From contig DXLO01000009.1 of NCBI GenBank assembly GCA_019414665.1, positions 12,819 through 76,818 of the forward strand: DNA of 64,000 bases, read 5' to 3'. This document shows, piece after piece, positions 25,908-34,409 of this stretch (position 1 is the first letter of the stretch; each line of letters begins with the position of its first letter). The notes beneath the pieces are model-generated. The model saw nothing but the letters and a program-made list of their open reading frames with translations. It searched no databases and was not told where the DNA came from. This stretch comes from Bacteroides sp. (GTDB lineage Bacteria > Bacteroidota > Bacteroidia > Bacteroidales > Bacteroidaceae). A program made the translations under genes and the position numbers.

Positions 25908-26786
25908 ATGGAAATGTTATTTTCTTTTTTCTTTAAATACCTGTTAGCGCCACTGCTCGTAACGGTTATGCTGTTTTTCCTGAACGGCATGAAAAATCTT
26001 AAACGGAAGCTGAGTATGAAAAAAGCCATTATCTTCATACTTATTTCAGCTTTGATAATTGCCCTTCCCTGCCTGTTGGGACTTCTCAGGAATGAATTCG
26101 TATGGGGCGGACTTCTTCTGACAATCCTATGCTACATCGGACTGGGTTTTATTTTCTGGAAGTACACAGAATCGGATTCTTTCAAAGCAATCGGACTTGG
26201 AGAATCCATAGGAGGAACAATACTGCTGTTGTCTGTATCAGGCATACTCGGAGGATGGATATATTACCTTATATTTGAGAAGATAAGCAATCTTCCGTAT
26301 GCCATTTGGGGAGCGCTGAATGTACTCTGGTTCATAGTACCTTACATGGTTATGCTGGGCAGAAAACTGTTTCTGCTTATACCGCCTCCCATCTATGCTC
26401 CGTGGGAATTGGAATTCGGGACTTTCGACCGTAACTATTGGGACAATATTGACAGCTTTGAATTCAAGTCCGTAAAAGTGAAAATCAACCGCAAGATAGG
26501 AGACAAGAATTACGCTTCGCTGGTTGTAAAACTGCCGGACGGCATTTCTCTGGGAAACTGGTTCAACTGGTTTATAGAAGACCAGAACCGCAGATTTCCA
26601 CAGAACAGGATTGAAACAGGAAAAGACGGTTACAAGGTGGGATGGACTTTTTATACGACAAAATGGTTCAGTTATCCGCTGCTGATACGGATTCTTGATC
26701 CACACAAGGACAGCAAGCAGAACAAAATCAGAAACAACCGACCTATATATATCAGAAGAGTAAAATTAACTTCAACAAAAGAGTAA
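25908..26786 (+). CDS. tssN: T6SS-iii membrane-complex protein TssN
   Basis: A 292-residue protein with five hydrophobic segments in the first 150 residues (FFKYLLAPLLVTVMLFFL; AIIFILISALIIALPCLLGLL; GGLLLTILCYIGLGFIFW; TILLLSVSGILGGWIYYLI; WGALNVLWFIVPYMVMLG). A soluble C-terminal domain follows (residues 160-292, with PWELEFGTFDRNYWDN). This is the TssN layout; in Bacteroidota TssN links the membrane complex to the baseplate. It takes the place of the canonical TssJ/L/M anchor, which is absent here. It lies between tssG and tssK. Confidence 0.8.
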   Translation: MEMLFSFFFKYLLAPLLVTVMLFFLNGMKNLKRKLSMKKAIIFILISALIIALPCLLGLLRNEFVWGGLLLTILCYIGLGFIFWKYTESDSFKAIGLGESIGGTILLLSVSGILGGWIYYLIFEKISNLPYAIWGALNVLWFIVPYMVMLGRKLFLLIPPPIYAPWELEFGTFDRNYWDNIDSFEFKSVKVKINRKIGDKNYASLVVKLPDGISLGNWFNWFIEDQNRRFPQNRIETGKDGYKVGWTFYTTKWFSYPLLIRILDPHKDSKQNKIRNNRPIYIRRVKLTSTKE

Positions 26787-26790
26787 GCAT

Positions 26791-27936
26791 ATGAAGATAG
26801 AACATTTACCGATTAATTGGGTCAACGGAGTAAAGTTGACAAAGGATCATTTCTTCGGGAATTATTATAACATGATAGAATCTCTATATGGAAGCATTGA
26901 AGGCCAACTCACGGACTATAATTATGGAATCGGGAGGGCATTTGACAACTCAAATGACAATGTAGAATTCGATATAACCGGAGAATCCCTTGATACCCTG
27001 TGTGTACGGCTGAAGAAATGTAACGGACTGACAAGAGGCGGTATTCCAATCATCTTCTATGAAGGGCTATATGGAGATTATGTACCGACAGCGACATTGC
27101 CAGACAGCAACCCTCTCGCTATTGAGGACAATGTATTCCTTATTCTTGTATCAATCAATCCTTATGAGATGATACCCATAGGTGAACCAGATCCGGAAGT
27201 TGTACCCTTGCATCATCCTCACGTATTGCCGAGCATAAAGATGCATATTATACCCAAAAGCCAAACGAACAAGGCTTTTTACAACAAAAACTTTCTGATA
27301 ATCGGAGAAATAAAATCCCATGGAAACGCATTTGCTGTAAACCGCCAATATATACCGCCATTACAGAAATCTGTTTATCATGACGGCTTGAAATCGTTCA
27401 TAAATCAACTGACTCATATCCTGCACAACATACGGGAAGATATAAGGACGATATACAGCCGCAACCTGTCGGACAAACGCAGGGATGCGCTGGCCAATAA
27501 TACGTTTGTCCTGTGCAATGCATTCAGCAGTTTTTATAACAGCCATATTTTCTTTATAGAACAGATAGCTCAAGAACAGCCTCCTATTTTTCTTATCCGG
27601 GCAGTCAATGAATTGGCAAACGGATTCGTTTCCGCCTTACAGACCTTGTCTGAAACCATGCGTGAGGAGCTGCTGCAATATTATTACGAGTGGACCAATA
27701 TTACTCCATCAGACTTTATGCACAGTATTGAAAAAGTTGCCGGTATTACATACGAGCATACGGATATCAGTTCTTCACTGCATACTTCAGGTGCATTCCT
27801 TTCTCTTCTGGAACGGATGTTCCACAAAATGGGGGAACTGGAATATATCGGCCTTGTGAGAGAAAATATTGTAGTCGGAGAAGAAAGTACTGCTTCACCT
27901 CAAGAAGAGAAGAAAAAGAAATGGTCTTTCATGTAA
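26791..27936 (+). CDS. tssK: T6SS baseplate protein TssK
   Basis: A 381-residue protein with the TssK opening (EHLPINWVNGVKLTKDHFFGNYYN, the equivalent of VxWxeGmfLxPqHFq), a beta-rich N-terminal shell domain, and helical middle and C-terminal domains. TssK connects the baseplate to the membrane complex, which here would be TssN and partners. The last residues are lysine rich (EEKKKKWSFM). It follows tssN by 4 bases, a tight coupling that fits their direct contact in the known system. Confidence 0.8.
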   Translation: MKIEHLPINWVNGVKLTKDHFFGNYYNMIESLYGSIEGQLTDYNYGIGRAFDNSNDNVEFDITGESLDTLCVRLKKCNGLTRGGIPIIFYEGLYGDYVPTATLPDSNPLAIEDNVFLILVSINPYEMIPIGEPDPEVVPLHHPHVLPSIKMHIIPKSQTNKAFYNKNFLIIGEIKSHGNAFAVNRQYIPPLQKSVYHDGLKSFINQLTHILHNIREDIRTIYSRNLSDKRRDALANNTFVLCNAFSSFYNSHIFFIEQIAQEQPPIFLIRAVNELANGFVSALQTLSETMREELLQYYYEWTNITPSDFMHSIEKVAGITYEHTDISSSLHTSGAFLSLLERMFHKMGELEYIGLVRENIVVGEESTASPQEEKKKKWSFM

Positions 27937-27952
27937 TTAAAAAATCTGAATT

Positions 27953-28453
27953 ATGGAAGCAATGAACATAGAAGAGCGCAAAAGCGCCAAGTGGAAATTC
28001 TCCATCATATTCGCCGTCACTTTACTGGTCATTGCCTTATGCGGCAGTATCTCGATTGTGACAGCACAGAGAGGAATCGCACTTCTTGAAAACAAAAAGT
28101 CGGAATACGACGAAGTGTTCAAGAAACAGGCTGAACTCAATTTCCAGATTGAAGAACTGTTCCGTGAACTGAACAGTCTGAAAACCAAGAAGCGAAATGC
28201 GAGCGAACACAAGCATTTGCAAAATCTGATAACCAAGAAGCGCCAGCTGATGGAGAATGAGATAACCAGCTTCGCATCCAACAAGCAGAACTATGAGGTA
28301 TACAAGGTAATGCTCGACCAGATAAAAGAGATACAGGTTACCATGGATAACCTTGACCGTGAAGCTAAAAAAAGAGAATCCAATATTGAGCAATTGGAGA
28401 AATGCAGGAATAAGTATCAGGAATTAACAAAAGAAAAATTGCAGAAACCATGA
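27953..28453 (+). CDS. tssQ: T6SS-iii bitopic membrane protein, likely TssQ
   Basis: A 166-residue protein with a basic N-terminus, one membrane helix at about residues 18-38 (IIFAVTLLVIALCGSISIVTA) and a long charged coiled coil (residues 40-165) that would lie in the periplasm. It is the first of two small membrane proteins in the place where the published tssN-Q-O-P-R set has Q and O. I assign TssQ by order only; TssO is the alternative. Its stop overlaps the next start (ATGA). Confidence 0.6.
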   Translation: MEAMNIEERKSAKWKFSIIFAVTLLVIALCGSISIVTAQRGIALLENKKSEYDEVFKKQAELNFQIEELFRELNSLKTKKRNASEHKHLQNLITKKRQLMENEITSFASNKQNYEVYKVMLDQIKEIQVTMDNLDREAKKRESNIEQLEKCRNKYQELTKEKLQKP

Positions 28454-28896
28454 CAAAAGATGAAAATATATGGGGTAATGTACGCTTTGCGATATTGCTG
28501 GTGTTTACCGTAGTGCTGACCTTTATCATCCTATGCAAGTATGTGTTTGATGTTCCAATGAAAGAAAGCTCGGAGCTGATCAAGGACATCAACCACTCGG
28601 AAACCATATTTACCGAACAAAAGGAACATGCAAAAAAATCTTCGGTAATATGGAATCAAATCGATTCATTGGATTTTAACGCATACCAGGTACAGCGTAT
28701 GGATGAAATAAAGGGAAAAATATATGGCCTTCAGGAAATCTACACCAAAAACGGAATGAATTCGAGATTCATGTTCGGTGCACTGACTTCCAAAACATTA
28801 AGATTCCACTTCGACATACAGGAAGAACTGAGTGCCCTGAAACACAACAATGAGCTAATAGAAAAAGACCTGGAAGAATGTAAAGCTAATCTATAA
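28450..28896 (+). CDS. tssO: T6SS-iii bitopic membrane protein, likely TssO
   Basis: A 148-residue protein with one N-terminal membrane helix (about residues 12-30, FAILLVFTVVLTFIILCKYVF) and a helical periplasmic part with a coiled coil at the end. It overlaps the upstream small membrane gene and lies five bases before the PKD-domain protein, which fits TssO in the known tssN-Q-O-P-R order. TssO is a component of the Bacteroidota-specific trans-envelope complex. The Q/O assignment within this pair is tentative. Confidence 0.6.
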   Translation: MTKDENIWGNVRFAILLVFTVVLTFIILCKYVFDVPMKESSELIKDINHSETIFTEQKEHAKKSSVIWNQIDSLDFNAYQVQRMDEIKGKIYGLQEIYTKNGMNSRFMFGALTSKTLRFHFDIQEELSALKHNNELIEKDLEECKANL

Positions 28897-28901
28897 GCGA
28901 T

Positions 28902-29843
28902 ATGGATAACAAGAGAAAAATTATCATCACCGCCCTTGGTATACTTGCCATAGGAGGTATAATCATCATCCTGTTGTTGCCCTCTAAATCCCAACTGAGC
29001 AACATCGACTTTTATGTATTTGATTCCAATGACAATTATCATTACGAAGTGAATGAGAAACTGGAATTTATGATAAACGATACAGTTGCCGTAAAAGGAA
29101 GAAAACTGTTGTGGCAGATGGGAAACGGTGATGCAATAAGCGATAAAAGCAATATGAAATACAGCTATGAATCTCCGGGTAAATATCTGGTAACCTTGAA
29201 AATAGACAACAGTTATACCATCAACAAATACATAAAAGTAATATCCGGAACTGAACGCGCAGCCATTGATTCTGTTCCGCATATCTATGGTGTGTCTGAA
29301 GGCTATCAGGGAGAAGAACTTGTCTTTGCGGCAGAGGGATATGGCATGAATTCCTGGCAATGGGAATTTGGAGAAACCGGTACTGTGGATGCATACGACC
29401 AGCAGGTAGTCTATACCTATGAGAATCCTGGAGAATATACTGTAAAACTGCAAACGAATACAACGCAGTATCCTGTAAAACATCACATAACAATCCTGCC
29501 ACGTTTTGAAAAAGCAGAAGAAATAGTAACAGTAGATTCACTCGTGCTGGCACAGAACGACATCCGCAAACATTTGCAAGCCATTGCAGATGCGCGCGTT
29601 TCACAGCACTCTGTCTATTACGAACACTATAACTACATACGGAACAAATACTTCTGTATCCCTGCTGACAGGGTCGCAGTCGTGGTAAACGGAGACAAAT
29701 ACAATGACTTTACCGGTTATTGCCAAGGGCTTCATTTCTTCGAAAGCAATACCAAACGTCGCGTCCGTATTGATGAAGTACTTATCGACAAACTTCATTG
29801 TGTATCAACTATACAAATAACCCAAAGTTACACAGAGAGATGA
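28902..29843 (+). CDS. tssP: T6SS-iii membrane-complex protein TssP with PKD-like domains
   Basis: A 313-residue protein with an N-terminal membrane anchor (residues 7-27, ITALGILAIGGIIIILLL) and two PKD-like beta-sandwich repeats. The first has LLWQMGNGDAISD...YSYESPGKYLVTLKI; the second has WQWEFGETGTVDAYDQQVVYTYENPGEYTVKL. A C-terminal periplasmic domain follows (about residues 205-313). PKD-like repeats and this gene order match TssP of the Bacteroidota complex. Its TGA overlaps the tssR ATG (ATGA at 29840-29843). Confidence 0.75.
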   Translation: MDNKRKIIITALGILAIGGIIIILLLPSKSQLSNIDFYVFDSNDNYHYEVNEKLEFMINDTVAVKGRKLLWQMGNGDAISDKSNMKYSYESPGKYLVTLKIDNSYTINKYIKVISGTERAAIDSVPHIYGVSEGYQGEELVFAAEGYGMNSWQWEFGETGTVDAYDQQVVYTYENPGEYTVKLQTNTTQYPVKHHITILPRFEKAEEIVTVDSLVLAQNDIRKHLQAIADARVSQHSVYYEHYNYIRNKYFCIPADRVAVVVNGDKYNDFTGYCQGLHFFESNTKRRVRIDEVLIDKLHCVSTIQITQSYTER

Positions 29844-32173
29844 AACAGAAATATTACAAATCCATAGCCATATTATTTCTGGTGTGGGCCGGATGCAGTA
29901 TGCCCGTACACGTATCAGGGCAAGTATCTGCATGGAACAGAACCAGAACAACAGGAAAAAATATATTCAACTATCTGCCGGATGCCGAAAAAAATCCTGC
30001 AGTCAAAAAAAACAGAAGCAATCTGATTGTCTACTCTGACAGAAATGGTAACCAGGCATACGAGGATGCTTATTTCCAGCGTAAAAGAGGAAAACAGGAA
30101 ATTGGTGTCCCATACTACATCATTGATGAAGAAAACGGGAACTACAGTCTTGTCCGTGCCGATCAAGACATTATAGGCAAGCCCAAGGTGTTTTACAGTT
30201 TCCTATTATCCAAAAAAAGGCATTTCAAAGAACCTTCGAAGGTCGAATATGCCGGATGGATCCCTGCAGACAATATTCTGATGTTTGACCATGCCTACAT
30301 TGATAAAGGAAACAATCAGCCAGTAAAATTCCGTGTAGGACTGACACAGCCGAAGCGATTGCTAGACATGGGCAGATATTTCAGAGGAGACACGTTGAGC
30401 GTATTCGGCGAGCCTCTCCTGAAAAACAAGATGGAAGGCGGCCTATTAAGCGGACAAATCGTCTATGCCTACAAGTACGACAAAAGCAAGCGCTCCGTAC
30501 TGGTATCAGATTGTCCCACTCTGGACGATGATTCCCGAAAAGTATTCGGATGGATACCTTCTGACCTGATTGCAGAAGTCGGCCAGAACAGGTCATTCCT
30601 ACTGAGCGGGGATTATACCGATTCAATTCCCGGACTAACCCAAATGCATGATACCATTCAGATACAGGAAGCCAGCCTGCAGTCAAGGATACTGTTTGAC
30701 TATGCAGGTAATGCACGACAATCCGGTTTGTCGGAATCCGGACACACGGATATCAATATTCCAGTTCTGGTATGGAACAGCAGATGGAATAATCTGATAA
30801 ACATCAAAGGAGGAAACATCCATTCTTCTGATATCAGACGTATGGAAAAAGAAAATAATCTGGTAAACATCCATTTCCTTTATTTCGAGCATGAGCAGCA
30901 ACGTGCAAATATGCTTTGCAATACCCTGCAAAACATGAAAATGAAATTATCCCCGGATGTACAATACAGATTCACCGCCACATGTATATCCAATACAGGT
31001 AACCGTTACTCCCAAGTACTTTCCGATTTTTCCAAATGGATCGATTTCATTACGACTGACAGCATTCAATTTTCATCACCACGCGGAAATACAGGACTAA
31101 ACAGCGCTTTGAGCAATATCATGAATACGATAAACGGAAATGTCTTTGATAAAAATCTGTTTATCATATTAGGCAGCAATCAAAACCTGAAAATAAATGA
31201 AAGCCTGATAGCCAGAGCGGGACAAAAATCAGCCAGTTTTCTGTTTGTACAGACAAATCGCTCCTATGATACGCCATATCAGGACTTTGTCCTTCAAGCC
31301 AAGTCAACACTGGATGAGCTGTCACGGCAATATGTGAACCATATAGCCAACTATATCGTAGATGACAAGCTGGTCAAACCGGAGCTTTTCCGAAATATGG
31401 AAACAGACGAGGCCAATATCTTTTTGTTTGACGTACCCTCGAAGAGCCTTTCAGCAGGAGGTATCATATTCCCCAAAGGAAGAGGTATCCTTCACAACAC
31501 AGCCTTGGAGCTTGCACTGGATTCTATCAACATGAATATCCAAATGACAAATGAAACATTGCTGGAATCCTTGCAATATCATGAAAGCAAACTGGGAACA
31601 TTAAGGAGCCGTCCGACAAATGACCTAAAAGAAATTATCAGAAAAGTATATAAAAATGATACCATACGAATGGAAAGAATAAGCCGCAACAGCGTGTCAG
31701 ACACTTATTTCACAAAACTTTCCATACCAGATTCAACACTTTGCAAATATGAGGAAGGATACATTTTCAGTGAAAAGGAATTGGAAAACCTGTTACAGAA
31801 CTATCGAGGATTGCTCCCTGAATTTGCGGACAGCATACAAAAAAAGGAATTCAGGGTATTGCGGAGAATATACAGGAAACAAAGAAGCGGTATAAACCGG
31901 TCATTCCATCGTAAACTTCTGAAAAGAAATGCGGTAATATCAGACCTGTTTTATTACCGTACAGGAATTCCTGCAAAAGAAGAACTGCTTTATAACCTCA
32001 AAATCCGAAAACTGAAACAAAGAAAATGCAAGAAAAACGGCTTCCATTCCATTTATCCAGCTGTAATTGACAAGCTAAAGATACTGGAAGGAATGTATGC
32101 GGAGCAATCATTCGAAACCGTATCAATGTCGGGAGAAACTTATTACTTCATTCCAAAACATTTATTACCGTAA
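29840..32173 (+). CDS. tssR: T6SS-iii envelope protein TssR
   Basis: A 777-residue protein counted from ATG at 29840, which overlaps the tssP stop. A longer frame from 29798 would place extra residues before the signal peptide and is unlikely. The signal sequence (AILFLVWAGC) has a Cys at a possible but poor lipobox; cleavage before QVSAW near residue 28 is an alternative. Two similar segments, YAGWIPADNIL and FGWIPSDLIAE, suggest SH3-like repeats in the N-terminal half. A middle region with NLFIILGSNQNLK is reminiscent of a VWA fold. The size and final place in the N-Q-O-P-R order fit TssR, the large periplasmic or outer part of the complex. Confidence 0.75.
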   Translation: MKQKYYKSIAILFLVWAGCSMPVHVSGQVSAWNRTRTTGKNIFNYLPDAEKNPAVKKNRSNLIVYSDRNGNQAYEDAYFQRKRGKQEIGVPYYIIDEENGNYSLVRADQDIIGKPKVFYSFLLSKKRHFKEPSKVEYAGWIPADNILMFDHAYIDKGNNQPVKFRVGLTQPKRLLDMGRYFRGDTLSVFGEPLLKNKMEGGLLSGQIVYAYKYDKSKRSVLVSDCPTLDDDSRKVFGWIPSDLIAEVGQNRSFLLSGDYTDSIPGLTQMHDTIQIQEASLQSRILFDYAGNARQSGLSESGHTDINIPVLVWNSRWNNLINIKGGNIHSSDIRRMEKENNLVNIHFLYFEHEQQRANMLCNTLQNMKMKLSPDVQYRFTATCISNTGNRYSQVLSDFSKWIDFITTDSIQFSSPRGNTGLNSALSNIMNTINGNVFDKNLFIILGSNQNLKINESLIARAGQKSASFLFVQTNRSYDTPYQDFVLQAKSTLDELSRQYVNHIANYIVDDKLVKPELFRNMETDEANIFLFDVPSKSLSAGGIIFPKGRGILHNTALELALDSINMNIQMTNETLLESLQYHESKLGTLRSRPTNDLKEIIRKVYKNDTIRMERISRNSVSDTYFTKLSIPDSTLCKYEEGYIFSEKELENLLQNYRGLLPEFADSIQKKEFRVLRRIYRKQRSGINRSFHRKLLKRNAVISDLFYYRTGIPAKEELLYNLKIRKLKQRKCKKNGFHSIYPAVIDKLKILEGMYAEQSFETVSMSGETYYFIPKHLLP

Positions 32174-32179
32174 AAGCAT

Positions 32180-32971
32180 ATGGAACAGACCAAAGAACAA
32201 TTACAGAAAGAGATCATGGAGATACTCTATACAAAATCTCTTGTCAAACCCGTTTGGGTGACCTGCTCAGAGGTATACTGGAACATCCAGAATATCAAAG
32301 TTACGGAACGCAGCGTACGTGAAGCCTTGGACTGGCTGGTAAAAAATGAGGTAGTCCTATATCAGGGCGACAAGTACCAGATAAACAAACGAGAGTTTAT
32401 TGAAATGAGCAAAAGAAAAGCCATGGAGGAAAAGGAAATGAGCCAAGAGACAAGTCCACAGCCTGAGAACACAGGAATGAATGATAACAAGACTGAAATA
32501 AGGAACGCCGGAACAGATACGACCGCAACGATGCGTAAAAACTACCTGTTCTATGTCATTATTGCACTCATAGCCTTTCTTTTGAGCGGCATACTTATCG
32601 GCATACTCTGCTTCAATCATTATGCCCAAAAGGAAGACATCACTCCACCTATTATAGAGAGGCAAGACAGCCTCTCTATACAAGAAATGAAAATCAGTAC
32701 CATGGGCTATATCAAGGATGAGTACACTATAAACCGAAACTTCAAGAATGTGACTCAATCGCTCAAAGGACAACAGGAAATCAATCAGGAATTGCTGTAT
32801 TTGATCCGCTCCCAGCAAGAACAGATAAATTCTCTGGCAGAATATAACAGATATCAGACACGGATTATTGAACAGAACCAACGTGAGAACCACATTTATC
32901 TGTGGATTATCGGCATAACAACGCTGATAGCTAGTTCACTCCTGATAGCGTGGTATGGAAAACGGAACTGA
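32180..32971 (+). CDS. Membrane protein with cytoplasmic winged-helix-like domain
   Basis: A 263-residue protein with an N-terminal domain (residues 1-75) resembling a winged helix (EIMEILYTKSLVKPVW, ERSVREALDWLVKNEVVLYQGDKYQIN). An acidic linker, a strong membrane helix at about 122-150 (LFYVIIALIAFLLSGILIGILCF), a periplasmic coiled coil and a second helix near the C-terminus (YLWIIGITTLIASSLLIAWYG) follow. It starts 6 bases after tssR and ends the core operon. The layout could let envelope state be sensed inside the cell, or it could be a structural part of this T6SS subtype. No named family is recognised. Confidence 0.6.
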   Translation: MEQTKEQLQKEIMEILYTKSLVKPVWVTCSEVYWNIQNIKVTERSVREALDWLVKNEVVLYQGDKYQINKREFIEMSKRKAMEEKEMSQETSPQPENTGMNDNKTEIRNAGTDTTATMRKNYLFYVIIALIAFLLSGILIGILCFNHYAQKEDITPPIIERQDSLSIQEMKISTMGYIKDEYTINRNFKNVTQSLKGQQEINQELLYLIRSQQEQINSLAEYNRYQTRIIEQNQRENHIYLWIIGITTLIASSLLIAWYGKRN

Positions 32972-33067
32972 TATGAAAACAGAAGATGAACAATTCATTC
33001 CGTACTTATTTGCAATTATAGGTCTTTTCTTTAATAATGTTAAATCAATAAAAACAGATAATAAATA

Positions 33068-33300
33068 TTTGTTTTTTATCAAATAATTGATTATAATTGC
33101 GATTAACAAAGATGATGTTTTATTTTTCTTCTTCTTTTTCCACAAATAAAACAGAAATCGTCTGGAAGAACCGGAGGAAATTTCAAAAGATCGTTTTTGA
33201 AGTTTTCTCTTTTTTTGTTTTCTGACGGAAGGCGACAGGATTCAGAAAAGGGAAACGGAGTCATTCAAATTCATTGTTAAACTTTTAAATTCTATCAATT
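33068..33300 (+). promoter_or_regulatory. hcp1 promoter and conserved 5' leader
   Basis: This fills the 330-bp gap before hcp1. TTTG at 33068-33071, 20 bases, then TATAATTG at 33092-33099 form a Bacteroides-type promoter. The leader contains a 16-pair hairpin (33174-33189 with 33194-33209, loop ATCG) followed by seven T residues. The same leader precedes hcp2 almost unchanged and vgrG1 in a diverged form. The first 95 bases after 32971 hold nothing recognisable. Confidence 0.65.
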
Positions 33301-33699
33301 ATGGCATCATTTAGAGCTACATTGGAATTTGCAGGAAAAGAGTATGACGTACTGCACTCTGAGTATGAATTCAGTCGTACAACAGACGCGAAGGGAAAAC
33401 CATCCTCAAACATCCAGGGAGGACGTGTTTCGGTAGTTATCGAATCAACTGACGACACTGCGACCATCGAAGCCATGCTGAACAGCCAGTTCAAGCAGGT
33501 GGAAGGAAAAATCGTGTACAAGAAGATCGAAGAGGATGCTAAGATGAAGGAAATCGAGTTCAAGAACGCCTACATCGTACACTACAAGGAAACTCTTGAC
33601 GTGAACAACGACGTGCCGATGACTATCGCACTCACATTCTCCGCTGAGCTTATCAATGTGGGCAACGCTGCGCTTGACAACAGATGGCCGAAAAACTAA
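33301..33699 (+). CDS. tssD: T6SS tube protein Hcp/TssD, copy 1
   Basis: A 132-residue protein matching Bacteroidota Hcp: MASFRATLEFAGKEYDVLHSEYEFSRTTDAKGKPS followed by RVSVVIESTDD and a C-terminal MTIALTFSAELINVGNAALDN. It forms the hexameric rings of the T6SS tube and can carry cargo effectors. It has its own strong-looking promoter and leader and is followed by a hairpin terminator, so it can be expressed apart from the core operon. The second copy at 51190 differs at only a few residues (HS/YS, A/S, D/E). Confidence 0.92.
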   Translation: MASFRATLEFAGKEYDVLHSEYEFSRTTDAKGKPSSNIQGGRVSVVIESTDDTATIEAMLNSQFKQVEGKIVYKKIEEDAKMKEIEFKNAYIVHYKETLDVNNDVPMTIALTFSAELINVGNAALDNRWPKN

Positions 33700-33736
33700 A
33701 CGCTCCGGGGCAATACCATTAGAGTGAAGAAAGGAA

Positions 33737-33780
33737 TTGCCGCTTGACGGTACAAGAGCCTTCAAGCGGCAATATTTATT
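33737..33780 (+). terminator. Intrinsic terminator after hcp1
   Basis: TTGCCGCTTGA at 33737-33747 pairs perfectly with TCAAGCGGCAA at 33762-33772, followed by TATTTATT. The same stem follows hcp2. Some read-through to the next gene is possible, as that gene has its own promoter. Confidence 0.8.
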
Positions 33781-33878
33781 GTTCATTGGATTTTGAATCA
33801 TTGCAACAAAAAGCATAGCATTTTTCAAGCATAATGAAGGATGAATAAGGTCTTTCTATAATAAGTCATTGTGTATAA

Positions 33879-33909
33879 TTGAAAATATAAAATGAAAATA
33901 GTATCTTTG
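33879..33909 (+). promoter_or_regulatory. Candidate promoter for the cargo pair
   Basis: TTG at 33879-33881 and TATCTTTG at 33902-33909 with a 20-base spacer fit the Bacteroides promoter form, about 40 bases before the membrane-protein start. Confidence 0.6.
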
Positions 33910-33950
33910 CAAATCTTTTTCATGAAATACATTAATGAAAGATTGTAATT

Positions 33951-34409
33951 ATGAGTTTTAACATAACAATAGATAAGGCAAAGCTTGTCTTTACTCTAAA
34001 AAATATTGTCTATACTTTGTTTTGGGCAATAGTTTCTTTAGTATCTTCATTCAATCAAATCATATCGTCCATTCATAAAATAGTAAAAGGAGATTTTTCT
34101 CCCATAACCGATGAAGATTTTTATACGAAAATAATAGCTCCTCTGCTTATTTGGATTATAGCATTCTTTGTTGATTTTCTCTATCAACTTTGGACTATTG
34201 GTAAAAACGAGCAATTAAATCCAACTTGGATAAAAGCATCATACTTTGCTATCTTTTCTGTTTTTGTAACATTATTAATAAGCCTTTTTTATCATTCCTG
34301 TGAGCTTCAAAAAATAGCAAGTATTATATGCTTATTCAGTTGTATCATATTATTAAAAGTTTCAGCATTATATGTGGTTAGTCCATCGTATGAAGTTGAA
34401 AAAAGATAA
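33951..34409 (+). CDS. Polytopic membrane protein in the hcp1-vgrG1 cargo slot
   Basis: A 152-residue protein with three or four hydrophobic segments (NIVYTLFWAIVSLVSSF; IIAPLLIWIIAFFVDFLYQLW; YFAIFSVFVTLLISLFYH; IASIICLFSCIILLKVSALYVV). It is AT-rich compared with hcp and vgrG, which suggests separate acquisition. It overlaps the following S24-like gene. In this position it may be the membrane immunity partner of the neighbour, or both may form a small system. No family is recognised. Confidence 0.5.
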   Translation: MSFNITIDKAKLVFTLKNIVYTLFWAIVSLVSSFNQIISSIHKIVKGDFSPITDEDFYTKIIAPLLIWIIAFFVDFLYQLWTIGKNEQLNPTWIKASYFAIFSVFVTLLISLFYHSCELQKIASIICLFSCIILLKVSALYVVSPSYEVEKR

